A stretch of 64,000 bases of DNA, taken from J038 sp034437535 (GTDB taxonomy: Bacteria; Chloroflexota; Anaerolineae; Aggregatilineales; Phototrophicaceae). Of the stretch, positions 1 through 10,192 are shown piece after piece. Under the pieces are notes generated by a model. The model saw only the letters and a program-made list of their open reading frames with translations. It was not told the DNA's origin and ran no database searches. Position numbers and translations under genes: made by a program. How positions within the stretch are numbered: position 1 is the stretch's first letter; the number at the start of each line of letters is the position of its first letter. The DNA is taken from the NCBI GenBank assembly GCA_034437535.1, contig DAOTTZ010000003.1:4606-68605 (forward strand), written 5' to 3'.

Positions 1-1
1 G

Positions 2-1951
<1,950 letters not shown>

Positions 1952-1966
1952 GGAGCTGACCCGATC

Positions 1967-2983
1967 ATGGATTTGACCACACAATATCTAGGGCTGACGT
2001 TATCCAGCCCGTTAGTTGCATCCGCCAACCCGATGGCCGAAAACCTGGAGAACGTCAAGCGCATGGCGGAGGCCGGAGCCTCTGCCATCGTCCTACCGTC
2101 ATTGTTCGAAGAACAACTGCGCCAGGAGCAGATCGAACTACATCACCACACCACCTACGGGACAGAGAGCTTCCCGGAGGCGTTGACGTACTTCCCGGAG
2201 CAAGAGGAGTACGAAGTCGGGCCGGATCGCTACCTGGAGCACATCCGGCGGGCCAAAGAAGCGGTGGAGGTGCCAATCATCGCCAGTTTGAACGGCTCGA
2301 CGCTGGGCGGCTGGACGGACTTCGCCGCCAACATGGAACAGGCCGGGGCAGACGCCATCGAACTTAACATCTATGGCATCCCGACCGACATCAACATGTC
2401 CGGCAGTCATGTCGAAGCAGAAACGGTCGAGATCGTGAAGGCGGTCAAGGGCGCGGTAACGGTGCCGGTGGCGGTCAAGCTGAGTCCGTTCTATAGCAAC
2501 ATGGCGAACATGGCAAAGCAACTGGCCGATGCCGGGGCCGATGGCCTGGTGCTGTTCAACCGCTTTTATCAACCTGATGTAGACCTGGAAACGCTGGAAG
2601 TCCGCCCGAATGTGCTGTTGAGCACCGCGCAGGCTTTGCGCTTGCCGCTTCGGTGGATCGCGATCCTTCATGGGCGCGTCGAAGTGGATCTGGCGGCGAC
2701 CAGTGGCGTCCATGCGGCGGCGGACGCGATCAAGCTGTTGCTGGTGGGAGCCAAAGTCACCATGATGGCCTCTGCTATCATCCGTAACGGCATCGACCAT
2801 CTGCGGCTGGTGGAATCCGGGCTGGTGCAATGGATGGATGAGAACGAGTACGACTCGGTGCAGTTGATGCAGGGTAGCCTGAGCCAGATCAACAGTGGGG
2901 ATCCGTCCGGGTTTGAGCGGGTGCAATATATGCGGGCGGTGTCTTCCATCCCGGATGACTACGCGAAATTGTATAACCTATAA
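1967..2983 (+). CDS. Dihydroorotate dehydrogenase-like FMN protein
   Basis: A 338-residue TIM-barrel flavoprotein of the dihydroorotate-dehydrogenase family. It starts MDLTTQYLGLTLSSPLVASANPM, the usual entry strand of class 1 enzymes, and has the phosphate-binding end (AVKLSPF, then LLVGAKVTMMASA). The ATG lies 8 bases after an AAGGAG motif. Proteins of this type sit beside nifJ in many anaerobic or facultative bacteria and are usually not the pyrimidine-pathway PyrD. I see no pyr genes here, so a role linked to ferredoxin or flavin redox chemistry is more likely than pyrimidine synthesis. The exact substrate is unknown. A hairpin just downstream probably ends the transcript. Confidence 0.85.
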   Translation: MDLTTQYLGLTLSSPLVASANPMAENLENVKRMAEAGASAIVLPSLFEEQLRQEQIELHHHTTYGTESFPEALTYFPEQEEYEVGPDRYLEHIRRAKEAVEVPIIASLNGSTLGGWTDFAANMEQAGADAIELNIYGIPTDINMSGSHVEAETVEIVKAVKGAVTVPVAVKLSPFYSNMANMAKQLADAGADGLVLFNRFYQPDVDLETLEVRPNVLLSTAQALRLPLRWIAILHGRVEVDLAATSGVHAAADAIKLLLVGAKVTMMASAIIRNGIDHLRLVESGLVQWMDENEYDSVQLMQGSLSQINSGDPSGFERVQYMRAVSSIPDDYAKLYNL

Positions 2984-2986
2984 TAC

Positions 2987-3025
2987 ATCGTCGCCCGGCC
3001 CGGTAGTTACATCGGGCGGGGCGAT
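2987..3025 (+). terminator. Hairpin after the nifJ/DHOD-like pair
   Basis: An 11-base arm (ATCGTCGCCCG) pairs, with a small bulge, to CGGGCGGGGCGAT about 15 bases later. It begins four bases after the stop codon. There is no clear U-tract, so termination could be weak or factor dependent. Confidence 0.4.
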
Positions 3026-3099
3026 TTGCCTCATTGACAAAACCCCGTACCTATGAGACGTTATCCTTACTGCAAATCGTCTAAATCGTTTGAGTCCTC

Positions 3100-4218
3100 A
3101 TGCTAAAAAAGATCGAAACGCGCCTGTGGAATAAAGACTTCAGCCAAGACGAGATCGACCGCTATCTGGGAGATTACAAGGCGTGCTATTTTACGTATGC
3201 AAGCGATAACCAGATCCGGGAGAAGGCCTCCAGCGGCGGGAGTGTGACCGGATTGTTGTTACATCTGCTGGCAAGCGGCGAGATCGACGGGGCGGTCGTA
3301 TGCCGGTCTTATGTACAGGATGACGCGGTTCACGTCGGGTTCACCATCGCCCAGAGCCGGGAAGACTTGATCGCCGCGCAGGGGAGCAAATATGCGGCGG
3401 TATACTTCGCGGCGCAAGCCCTGCCGATGATCCGCGCCTTTGAGGGCAAGCTGGCGGTGGTCGCCCTGCCGTGTGACGCGATGATCTTACACCGTTACCG
3501 CGCCAAACATCCAGCGGTTGACGCCAAGATCAAGTGTGTCATCGCGCTGTTTTGCGGGCACAACAGCGAGCCAGAATTGACCGCGCATGTGGTGGATAAG
3601 CTCCGCCCGGAGCTCCGCCCGGCACCGAATGTCGAACTGGTCGATTACGTCTACCGGCGGGGGCATTGGCGCGGGGAACTGGCGGCCAGCTATGCAGACG
3701 GCACAACGATAACAAAGCCCTTCGCTTATTTCTCCGACTATCGCAACGGGTATTTTTACGCGCAGTCAAAATGTCATCATTGTTACGATCATTTCGGCTA
3801 CTATTGTGATATTTCGGCGGGAGATATCTGGTCGCCCCATATGCGGCACGAGCCGATCAAACATACGGCCCTGGTCACCCGCAGTGAGGCCGGCCAGCAG
3901 TTGGTGACGGCGGCCCTGGAAGCCGGCGACCTGACCGGGGAGCTTCACGACGTTAAAGAAGTGGTCAACGGGCAATCACGCACCGCGCCCTTTCATTACA
4001 ACATCACGGCGCGGGCACGGGTAGCGCGGTTGTTCGGCGTGAAGATCAAAGACCGCACCGAGACGAAAGTCCGCTGGAACGATTACATCGTCGCGCTGAT
4101 GGCCCTGGCGAATGAGCGCGTCTCAAAGACGCGGCTGGGGCGGCACATCTTGCGGATCATCCCGCGCCCGGTAATCAAAGCCTATCTATACGTACTGAAA
4201 GGGCTGGAAAGCTTCTGA
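3100..4218 (+). CDS. Coenzyme F420 hydrogenase/dehydrogenase beta-subunit family protein (FrhB-like)
   Basis: A 372-residue cytoplasmic protein with the FrhB/FdhB N-terminal region (SSGGSVTGLLLHLL) and a C-terminal cysteine motif CHHCYDHFGYYCDIS followed by GDIW, which is characteristic of this Fe-S/flavin reductase family. In bacteria such proteins are often found beside polysaccharide pyruvyl transferases in capsule or exopolysaccharide clusters, and that is the context here: the next two genes are a flippase-like membrane protein and a pyruvyl transferase. A role in redox modification of a sugar or lipid-linked intermediate is inference; nothing shows that F420 is the cofactor. A TTGACA at 3034-3039 could be a -35 element, but I cannot find a well-spaced -10. 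Confidence 0.8.
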   Translation: MLKKIETRLWNKDFSQDEIDRYLGDYKACYFTYASDNQIREKASSGGSVTGLLLHLLASGEIDGAVVCRSYVQDDAVHVGFTIAQSREDLIAAQGSKYAAVYFAAQALPMIRAFEGKLAVVALPCDAMILHRYRAKHPAVDAKIKCVIALFCGHNSEPELTAHVVDKLRPELRPAPNVELVDYVYRRGHWRGELAASYADGTTITKPFAYFSDYRNGYFYAQSKCHHCYDHFGYYCDISAGDIWSPHMRHEPIKHTALVTRSEAGQQLVTAALEAGDLTGELHDVKEVVNGQSRTAPFHYNITARARVARLFGVKIKDRTETKVRWNDYIVALMALANERVSKTRLGRHILRIIPRPVIKAYLYVLKGLESF

Positions 4219-4247
4219 ACGTCGAGCAAAGCACCCTATCAACGCGC

Positions 4248-5126
4248 ATGCGTCTGCTCCAGGCGGTCAAATCATTGTGGGTTGTGCTGGTCTTCGGCGG
4301 TGCGCTGGCCTACTTCGCGCTGAATGCGGATGCCGTACTGGAACAACTGAAGATCGTCCGCCCCGGACGCCTGATGCTGGCAGTTGGCTTGCTCATCCTG
4401 GGTAAGCTGATGTTGGTGGAGCTTGCCCGCCAGTCGGTCGAAGTTATCGCCCAAAAGCCCGGTTACGGGCGGATGTTCTACATCAACGCGATGAGCCAGC
4501 TTGCCAAATATCTACCGGGTGGGGTGTGGCATTTCGTCGGGCGGGCCGGGTATTATCATACCGACGGCTTAACGCTCAAGCAGGCCACCCAGGCGATGGT
4601 GATCGAAAACATCTGGTTGGTGACGTCGGCGGCCTTCGTCGGTGTGATTTTCTTCATCGGTTATACGGTCGATGCCGTCAACCTGCTGATGGCGGCGGTG
4701 CTGGTGTTGTGCTGGTGGGCCATGCTTTACATCATGACGCGCTGGCGGGCACCCTCGGCCTCTTTTCGCCAGACCGGGCTGGCCCTGTTATTGCAGGTTA
4801 GCATCTGGATGACGTTGGGTGCGTCGTTATGGGTCTTGATCCCACAGGACATACCGGGGTTGTCTCAACTTGCGATTGGTGCCTTCGGCCTGAGTTGGGT
4901 CGTCGGGTATGTCGCGGTGTTCGCGCCCAGCGGGTTAGGCGTGCGGGAAGGCATGTTGGTCGCGGTGTTGGCGGTAGTCCTCAGCCCATCGGTGACGATC
5001 ATCTACGCGGCGATTAATCGTACCGTGTGGATCATCACCGAATTTATCCTGGCGGCGATGGCACGCTCTTTGATTGCCGATGAGACTACCCACCAACCGA
5101 TACAGATCAAAGAAGGAGAAGCCTGA
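4248..5126 (+). CDS. Flippase-like membrane protein (lysylphosphatidylglycerol synthase TM family)
   Basis: A 292-residue polytopic protein with about seven or eight hydrophobic segments, resembling the transmembrane part of MprF/AglD-type proteins (UPF0104). Motifs seen: KYLPGGVWHFVGR in the first third and FAPSGLGVREG near the end, both typical of the family. It has no catalytic aminoacyl-transfer domain, so it is not a full lysyl-PG synthase. Family members are thought to move lipids or lipid-linked sugars. Its stop codon shares one base with the start of the pyruvyl transferase (TGATG), implying translational coupling and a common pathway. Confidence 0.78.
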   Translation: MRLLQAVKSLWVVLVFGGALAYFALNADAVLEQLKIVRPGRLMLAVGLLILGKLMLVELARQSVEVIAQKPGYGRMFYINAMSQLAKYLPGGVWHFVGRAGYYHTDGLTLKQATQAMVIENIWLVTSAAFVGVIFFIGYTVDAVNLLMAAVLVLCWWAMLYIMTRWRAPSASFRQTGLALLLQVSIWMTLGASLWVLIPQDIPGLSQLAIGAFGLSWVVGYVAVFAPSGLGVREGMLVAVLAVVLSPSVTIIYAAINRTVWIITEFILAAMARSLIADETTHQPIQIKEGEA

Positions 5127-6388
5127 TGCCCGAACAGCAATTTGCGATCATCGGGGCGACGTTGTGGGGGAATCGCGGGGCGGAGGCGATGCTAGTCACG
5201 ACGATTGGCGAATTGCGACAGCGGTTTCCTTCGGCACGCTTCGTCGTCTACTCGTACTTCCCACAAGACGACCGGCAACGCCTGACCGATGACTCGATTC
5301 AGGTGTTCAGTGCGCGGCCCTGGGCTTTGGTCGTGCTTCATTTTACGTTCGCCCTGCTCTGTTGGATCGTCGGTCTCGTCCGGCTCCGCTGGCCCGCTGC
5401 CCTATTGCCGGAGCCAGTGCGGCAATTACGCGCCAGCACCGCCCTATTCGATGTGAACGGCATCAGTTATGCAGACGGGCGTGAGAAGTTCCTGCCGTTC
5501 AACATCATGATGAACTGGCCGGCTTTCTTGCTCAAGGTACCAGTCATCAAGTTATCCCAGGCGATGGGACCGTTTGACCACCCGTTGAACCGGTTATCCA
5601 GCAACTTATTTCTCAAGCGGTGTCGTCATGCTTTCGCACGCGGGCAGATCACGGCGGCGCATTTACAACGCCTCAACTTTGACACGCATAAGACCAGCAT
5701 CGCGGCGGACATCGCATTTTTGTACCAGCCAGCCTACAGCCTGACGCAAGAGAATCAGCCAGCGGTGGATGCCCTGGCCGAACGGTTGCACGCTTGCCAG
5801 CAGGAAAAAGAACAGGTCATCGGCTTGATCCCCAGTTCGGTGGTCTACGCGAAGAGCATCAAACGGGGTCAGGATTATCTGGGCGGCTTCCTGCGGTTGA
5901 TGAGTGATCTTGGCCCAGGGTATCATTTTGTGTTCCTGCCGAACGCGACTCGCCAGGGATTGAACACCCGGCGCAATAACGATCTATTCGTGATCGACCA
6001 ATTGCGGACACGAGCCAGAAACGACCTGCCCGCCGGGCTGAACGATGCCATCGACTGGGTGGATTTCGACCTCAACACCGCCGGAAGCCGGCAATTGATC
6101 GCCCGGTGCGATGTGCTGGTGACCTCACGTTTTCACGGGATGATCTCTGGCCTGAGCCTGGGTGTTCCGACGGCAGTCATCGGCTGGAGCCATAAATACA
6201 CCGAGATCATGCAAGAATTCAACATGGCAGATTTCGCGGTCGATTTCACCAAGCCGGAATTAGCCGACCAGATGATCCGGCAATTGCTCGCAGACGCGCC
6301 GGCGATCCGGGTGCGGCTGGCCGAACACTTACCGGCGGTGGAGGCCTCTACCCGGCGGCAATTTGAGCGCGTGGCAGAGTTACTCTGA
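5126..6388 (+). CDS. Polysaccharide pyruvyl transferase family protein
   Basis: Transfers pyruvyl (ketal) groups from phosphoenolpyruvate to sugars of surface polysaccharides (WcaK/CsaB family). At 420 residues it matches the usual length. The N-terminal GNRGAEAMLVTTI is the nucleotide-binding-like first strand of the family, and the C-terminal part has SRFHGMISGLSLGVPTAVIG, the best conserved motif. It is the third gene of a tight run with the FrhB-like and flippase-like genes, and its ATG overlaps the upstream stop codon by one base after GAAGGAGAAGCC. Sugar acceptor unknown. Confidence 0.88.
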   Translation: MPEQQFAIIGATLWGNRGAEAMLVTTIGELRQRFPSARFVVYSYFPQDDRQRLTDDSIQVFSARPWALVVLHFTFALLCWIVGLVRLRWPAALLPEPVRQLRASTALFDVNGISYADGREKFLPFNIMMNWPAFLLKVPVIKLSQAMGPFDHPLNRLSSNLFLKRCRHAFARGQITAAHLQRLNFDTHKTSIAADIAFLYQPAYSLTQENQPAVDALAERLHACQQEKEQVIGLIPSSVVYAKSIKRGQDYLGGFLRLMSDLGPGYHFVFLPNATRQGLNTRRNNDLFVIDQLRTRARNDLPAGLNDAIDWVDFDLNTAGSRQLIARCDVLVTSRFHGMISGLSLGVPTAVIGWSHKYTEIMQEFNMADFAVDFTKPELADQMIRQLLADAPAIRVRLAEHLPAVEASTRRQFERVAELL

Positions 6389-6404
6389 GACGCAAACCTA
6401 CCCG

Positions 6405-6432
6405 TTAGCACCCGGTGGGCTGATGTTATAAT
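6405..6432 (+). promoter_or_regulatory. Candidate sigma-70-type promoter for the methyltransferase gene
   Basis: TTAGCA at 6405-6410, a 16-base spacer, and a perfect TATAAT at 6427-6432, about 32 bases before the TTG start of the next gene. The -35 match is partial. Confidence 0.4.
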
Positions 6433-6463
6433 TAAGCGTAGTCATAGACTTCGGGACAGATCC

Positions 6464-7066
6464 TTGAGCAATCTAATTAGTGAAAATGAACGGAAACACA
6501 CCTCAGCCAATCCGTTACGAAAATTCGCTATTCGCCAATTTTTCGGGGTGATTGACCGTATTTTCCCGCCGGTAGAGACGGTACTGGATGCCGGATGTGG
6601 TGAGGGATATGATGTGGACAAAATCATGCGGTCACACCCGGACTTGACCATGCATGGCATTGATATATCCATGCCGGCGGTCGCCAAATCACGGATGATT
6701 TGCCAGGATATGTCGCCCATTGTGGGCAGTGTGTTGGCTTTGCCCTATCCGTCAGATCGCTTTGACCTGGTTATGTCGCTCGAAGTGCTGGAACATTTGG
6801 CAGAACCGGAAAAAGCCATCGCAGAATATATCCGCGTCAGCCGCCGGTATGTCATGTTTAGCGTCCCCAATGAGCCGGTCTTCCGCGGGCTACGCATGAT
6901 GAGCGGGATGAACATTGGGCAATTCGGCAATCACCCGGAACACGTCCAGCATTGGAACATGTTCTCGTTCAAGGCATTTTTGCAAGCACAAGGTCTCATC
7001 ATCACACAAAGTGCCGTCCCCGCCCCATTTATCTGGTCTATCGTACTCTGCGAAATTCGGGCCTGA
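6464..7066 (+). CDS. Class I SAM-dependent methyltransferase
   Basis: A 200-residue methyltransferase of the UbiE/type-11 kind. The SAM-binding glycine motif is VLDAGCGEGYD, followed by HGIDIS and the post-motif FDLVMSLEVLEHL; the end of the fold is MFSVPNEP. The start is a TTG: no in-frame ATG or GTG occurs upstream, and the next in-frame ATG would cut off the SAM motif. Substrate unknown; the location after the glycan genes suggests a sugar or lipid-linked glycan, but it has its own promoter-like sequence and a 75-base gap. Confidence 0.82.
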   Translation: MSNLISENERKHTSANPLRKFAIRQFFGVIDRIFPPVETVLDAGCGEGYDVDKIMRSHPDLTMHGIDISMPAVAKSRMICQDMSPIVGSVLALPYPSDRFDLVMSLEVLEHLAEPEKAIAEYIRVSRRYVMFSVPNEPVFRGLRMMSGMNIGQFGNHPEHVQHWNMFSFKAFLQAQGLIITQSAVPAPFIWSIVLCEIRA

Positions 7067-7072
7067 GACTCA

Positions 7073-7103
7073 AATCAGCCCGGCGGAAACCACCGGGCTG
7101 ATT
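7073..7103. terminator. Bidirectional hairpin between convergent genes
   Basis: Perfect 11-base inverted repeat AATCAGCCCGG / CCGGGCTGATT with a 9-base loop, placed between the stop codons of the methyltransferase (plus) and ProX (minus). It lacks long T-runs on either side. Confidence 0.55.
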
Positions 7104-7139
7104 CGTGTTACGATACTTGGCTGTGAAGCTCAGAGGTGT

Positions 7140-8321
7140 TTATCCCTCGTCTTCTTCACCTTCTTCGTCGTCCATGTCCGCTTCTTCGTCGTCCATGGCT
7201 TCTTCGTCATCGGCGGTGTCTTCACCAGCGACTTCGGCCAGCCATTCAGCCAGGAATTCTTCGATGAGTTCGGTATTGTCCGCATTGTCGCGGGCGAATG
7301 CCAGCCACTCATCAACTTCGTCCCGGTTGTCGTCGATCCACTCGGCGGCCTGCTCAGCGATGTCTTCGTCGCTGTCAGCACCGGCGCGCATCATGACGTT
7401 CTGCTCGGCAATGTCAGACAGCGGGATCTCTACAACGCTCATCAGCGCGCCCACTGCGGGTTTTTCCAGCAGGAAGTCGGTATTGGCAACCGCACGGATG
7501 TCGTTACCAATAAAGCCCATCTGGCACGGATCTTCGACACAGCCAGGCACACCTTCCAGTGCTTCGACGTCATCGAGTTCCGGCGTCGTCAACCAGACGA
7601 CATCTTCACCCACTTCTAACTCGTTGATGGTCCAGTTCGGGGTCCAGGTGTAGAAGAACACCGGCTCGCCACGCTCGTAACGCTGGATGGTTTCACCCAT
7701 CAGCAGAGCATAGTCACCCTGGACGTGATCGATTGCTTCTTCAAGCTCGAATTCCGGCAGATGGATCGTGTTGATCGTCTCTGCACAACCCCAGCCTTCG
7801 TTACAGCCGGTGAGGTTCGCCGCGCCGTTACCATCGGTATCGAAGAGTGCGGCAACTTCCGGATCTTCCATGTCTGCGATGCTGGTAATTTCGAATTCTT
7901 CAGCCGTTGCACGGTCGATCAGGTACCCCTGAAGCGCACCGTTTTCCACCTGGAAGCCAACCGGAATGACACGGCCCAACGTCGGCAGGCGGCCTTCCTC
8001 GTCTTCTTCGGTGACGGTCATAAAGTTCGTGTGGAGCGGCAACCAGCCGTTGGCCCACATATCAACATCTTCACCTTCGGCGGCAGTGGCATAGAAATCC
8101 ACCGCACCTTGCTCACCGATGATCTCGACATCATAGCCCAGTTCAGTCAGCATTTGTTCGAAGATGGCGGCCTGGAACCAGCCGGTCGTCCAGGTCGCAC
8201 GGGACATGCGGATCTCGCCCTCTAGTTGATCCTCAGCATCATCCTGAGCACCAACCAGGCTTACGAGGCCCAGTGAAAGTGCGAGCACAGCAATCAAACC
8301 TACGCGGTAAATATGGCGCAT
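7140..8321 (-). CDS. proX: Glycine betaine/choline ABC transporter substrate-binding protein (ProX/OpuAC type)
   Basis: Binds a quaternary-amine osmoprotectant outside the membrane and hands it to the ProW permease. It begins with a signal sequence (HIYRVGLIAVLALSLGLVSL). The body is a type-II binding fold with WTTGWFQAAIFEQ and WTPNW, tryptophan-rich segments expected for the aromatic cage. The start chosen is the ATG eight bases after AAGGAG; a TTG two codons upstream is inside that spacing. Oddity: the last 35 or so residues are almost all Asp/Glu with a few Met and Ala, an acidic tail not needed for the fold. It is the last gene of proV-proW-proX and is separated from proW by a hairpin with a T-run, so its level may be set separately. 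Confidence 0.9.
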   Translation of the reverse strand: MRHIYRVGLIAVLALSLGLVSLVGAQDDAEDQLEGEIRMSRATWTTGWFQAAIFEQMLTELGYDVEIIGEQGAVDFYATAAEGEDVDMWANGWLPLHTNFMTVTEEDEEGRLPTLGRVIPVGFQVENGALQGYLIDRATAEEFEITSIADMEDPEVAALFDTDGNGAANLTGCNEGWGCAETINTIHLPEFELEEAIDHVQGDYALLMGETIQRYERGEPVFFYTWTPNWTINELEVGEDVVWLTTPELDDVEALEGVPGCVEDPCQMGFIGNDIRAVANTDFLLEKPAVGALMSVVEIPLSDIAEQNVMMRAGADSDEDIAEQAAEWIDDNRDEVDEWLAFARDNADNTELIEEFLAEWLAEVAGEDTADDEEAMDDEEADMDDEEGEEDEG

Positions 8322-8348
8322 ATACAAAACTCCTTAACATACTTAAAC

Positions 8349-8373
8349 AAAAAGGTTGAAATATCGGTCAACC
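8349..8373 (-). terminator. Intercistronic hairpin with T-run between proW and proX
   Basis: Read on the minus strand, GGTTGA and TCAACC pair across an 8-base loop and are followed directly by TTTTT. It lies in the 82-base proW-proX gap, so it could partly end transcription before proX or protect a processed proX message. Confidence 0.5.
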
Positions 8374-8403
8374 ATAACCGGTTGAACCCTAATCAGGGCT
8401 TGC

Positions 8404-10176
8404 TTATTCCGCTGTTTGTCGCGGGTTAGAGCCACTCTGAGAAATCCGGTCGATAACGACGGCCAGCAGTAGCACAACGGTACCGGCAACAACGGCCCGC
8501 CCGATGTTCTGATTCTGAATGGCGTTATAAATCTCTTGTCCCAGGCCACCCCCGGCGATCAACGCGACGATGACGACCATTGAAAGCGACAGCATCAACG
8601 TCTGGTTGACACCCGCCATAATCGACGGCATCGCTAATGGGATCTGTACATCGCGCAGAAGTTGCCAGTCATTCGACCCGAAGGACTTCGCCGCTTCGAT
8701 CACGTCTTCCGGCACCTGGCGAATCCCCAGGTTAGTCAGGCGGACCATTGGCGGCAGGGCAAAGATAATCGTCGCAATCGTCCCTGGTACTGTGCCGATA
8801 CCAAATAAAATCGCAATCGGCACCAGATAAACAAACGGGTGGATGGTCTGCATGGCGTCCAGCACACTGCGTACAATCTCATTGACTCGATCATTACGAG
8901 AGGCCAGAATACCAATCGGAATGCCGACCACGATACAGAAAGCCATCGACGTGAGTAACATCGCTAGCGTCGTCATGGTGTCATCCCACAGGCCCAATAG
9001 CCCGATAATGAACATACAGAACAGGGACAGCGTGGCAACACGGCGGCCACCAGAAAAGGCGGCGACGACCGTCGTCGCGAAGATCACGATGGACCAATGG
9101 GTGGATAACAGGACGGACTCGAAGGCGTCAATCACACCTTGAATCGCGTCTTTGAAACCCCGGAAGATCCAGCCTGCGTCTTCATTTAAGAAGGTGAAGG
9201 CATCGGCAACCATCAAGCTGATGGTATCCCCAAGCTCACTGGCGTCGAACAGATTAACCGTGCTATCGACCAGAGATTGAGACGGAGTCTCTGACGTGGG
9301 GAAAGCACCGACCACGATCCATTCGTTAAAATCACTCTCTAACGTCGCAATCAGGGTTGATTCGCCGATCAAGGCGTCATCTTCCACCGTGTAAACGTCA
9401 TTGTCTTCATCGAAGTTTTCTTCGGTGAGTGTGCCCAGGATAGCCGATGCCTGGTCGGATGAGGCCGATTGGTTGTATTGAGCCAACACGGTGTTATCCG
9501 CTGTCATCAGCAAGGCATAACCCGACTGCGTATCCAGGAACAGGTCTTCGCCGACCGCGCCTTCAGTCAGCAAGGCGGTGAGGGTTTCTCTCGTCACGTT
9601 GGCATAAACGAACGCAACGGAGTCATCTTCGGTTTGGAGCGGCGCGATATATTGCACGCCCTCTTCCCCCACATGCCAGAACGTATCGTCGCCTTCAAGA
9701 CTCAGATCAGCCAGGCCAGCGGGTACCGTCGCATCATCGACCGCACTTGCCTGCCATTCGATTTCTTCGTCGCCGTCATCATCCTGGATGGTGATCTGCT
9801 CAAAACGCAAGATCAGCGCGTCAGCATTGGCCTGATACAGGCCGATTGTCTCCACAAAGGCGCGGACGTCTTCATCAAATGTCGAATTCACCGCCGCTAA
9901 AAACGCCTCTACATCCGACGTCGCGCTGATGCCACCCAGCACATCATCGGTGTCTTCCTGGATGGTCTCCAGTTCGTCATAAACTTCATCGCCAATATCT
10001 TCAACATCGCCGAAGACATCGGACGTCGTATCTTGTTGTAATGTGTCATTTATCGTCTGGTTTGCCAGCAACGCCGTGATGACGAATATCACCAGGAATG
10101 CACCAGCAATCATTAAGTTTTCACGCGAGAATAATGTTGCCAGGAATGATGGGTTCTCGTTAGTGTCCTCTGTCAT
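8404..10176 (-). CDS. proW: Glycine betaine ABC transporter permease with large extracytoplasmic sensor-like domain (ProW type)
   Basis: Forms the membrane channel of the betaine importer. The C-terminal part (about residues 360-580) is a normal ProW permease: LDAMQTIHPFVYLVP, RLTNLGIRQVP, the EAA loop EAAKSFGSNDWQLL, and NQTLMLSLSMVVI. The N-terminus is unusual: one membrane helix (about 21-40), then some 300 mostly acidic residues outside the membrane before the channel. In it, SGYALLMTADNTVLAQY and NEWIVVGAFPTSE resemble strands of Cache sensor domains of chemoreceptors and histidine kinases. The protein is 590 residues against roughly 280-350 for common ProW. The gene starts 17 bases after proV, behind GGAGAAACC. 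The Cache assignment is by eye only. Confidence 0.88.
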   Translation of the reverse strand: MTEDTNENPSFLATLFSRENLMIAGAFLVIFVITALLANQTINDTLQQDTTSDVFGDVEDIGDEVYDELETIQEDTDDVLGGISATSDVEAFLAAVNSTFDEDVRAFVETIGLYQANADALILRFEQITIQDDDGDEEIEWQASAVDDATVPAGLADLSLEGDDTFWHVGEEGVQYIAPLQTEDDSVAFVYANVTRETLTALLTEGAVGEDLFLDTQSGYALLMTADNTVLAQYNQSASSDQASAILGTLTEENFDEDNDVYTVEDDALIGESTLIATLESDFNEWIVVGAFPTSETPSQSLVDSTVNLFDASELGDTISLMVADAFTFLNEDAGWIFRGFKDAIQGVIDAFESVLLSTHWSIVIFATTVVAAFSGGRRVATLSLFCMFIIGLLGLWDDTMTTLAMLLTSMAFCIVVGIPIGILASRNDRVNEIVRSVLDAMQTIHPFVYLVPIAILFGIGTVPGTIATIIFALPPMVRLTNLGIRQVPEDVIEAAKSFGSNDWQLLRDVQIPLAMPSIMAGVNQTLMLSLSMVVIVALIAGGGLGQEIYNAIQNQNIGRAVVAGTVVLLLAVVIDRISQSGSNPRQTAE

Positions 10177-10192
10177 ATGGTTTCTCCGTGAT

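Noticed and set aside
2138..2926. 262-codon minus-strand frame opposite the DHOD-like gene
   Set aside because: No ribosome site and no recognisable motifs; the plus strand is conserved.
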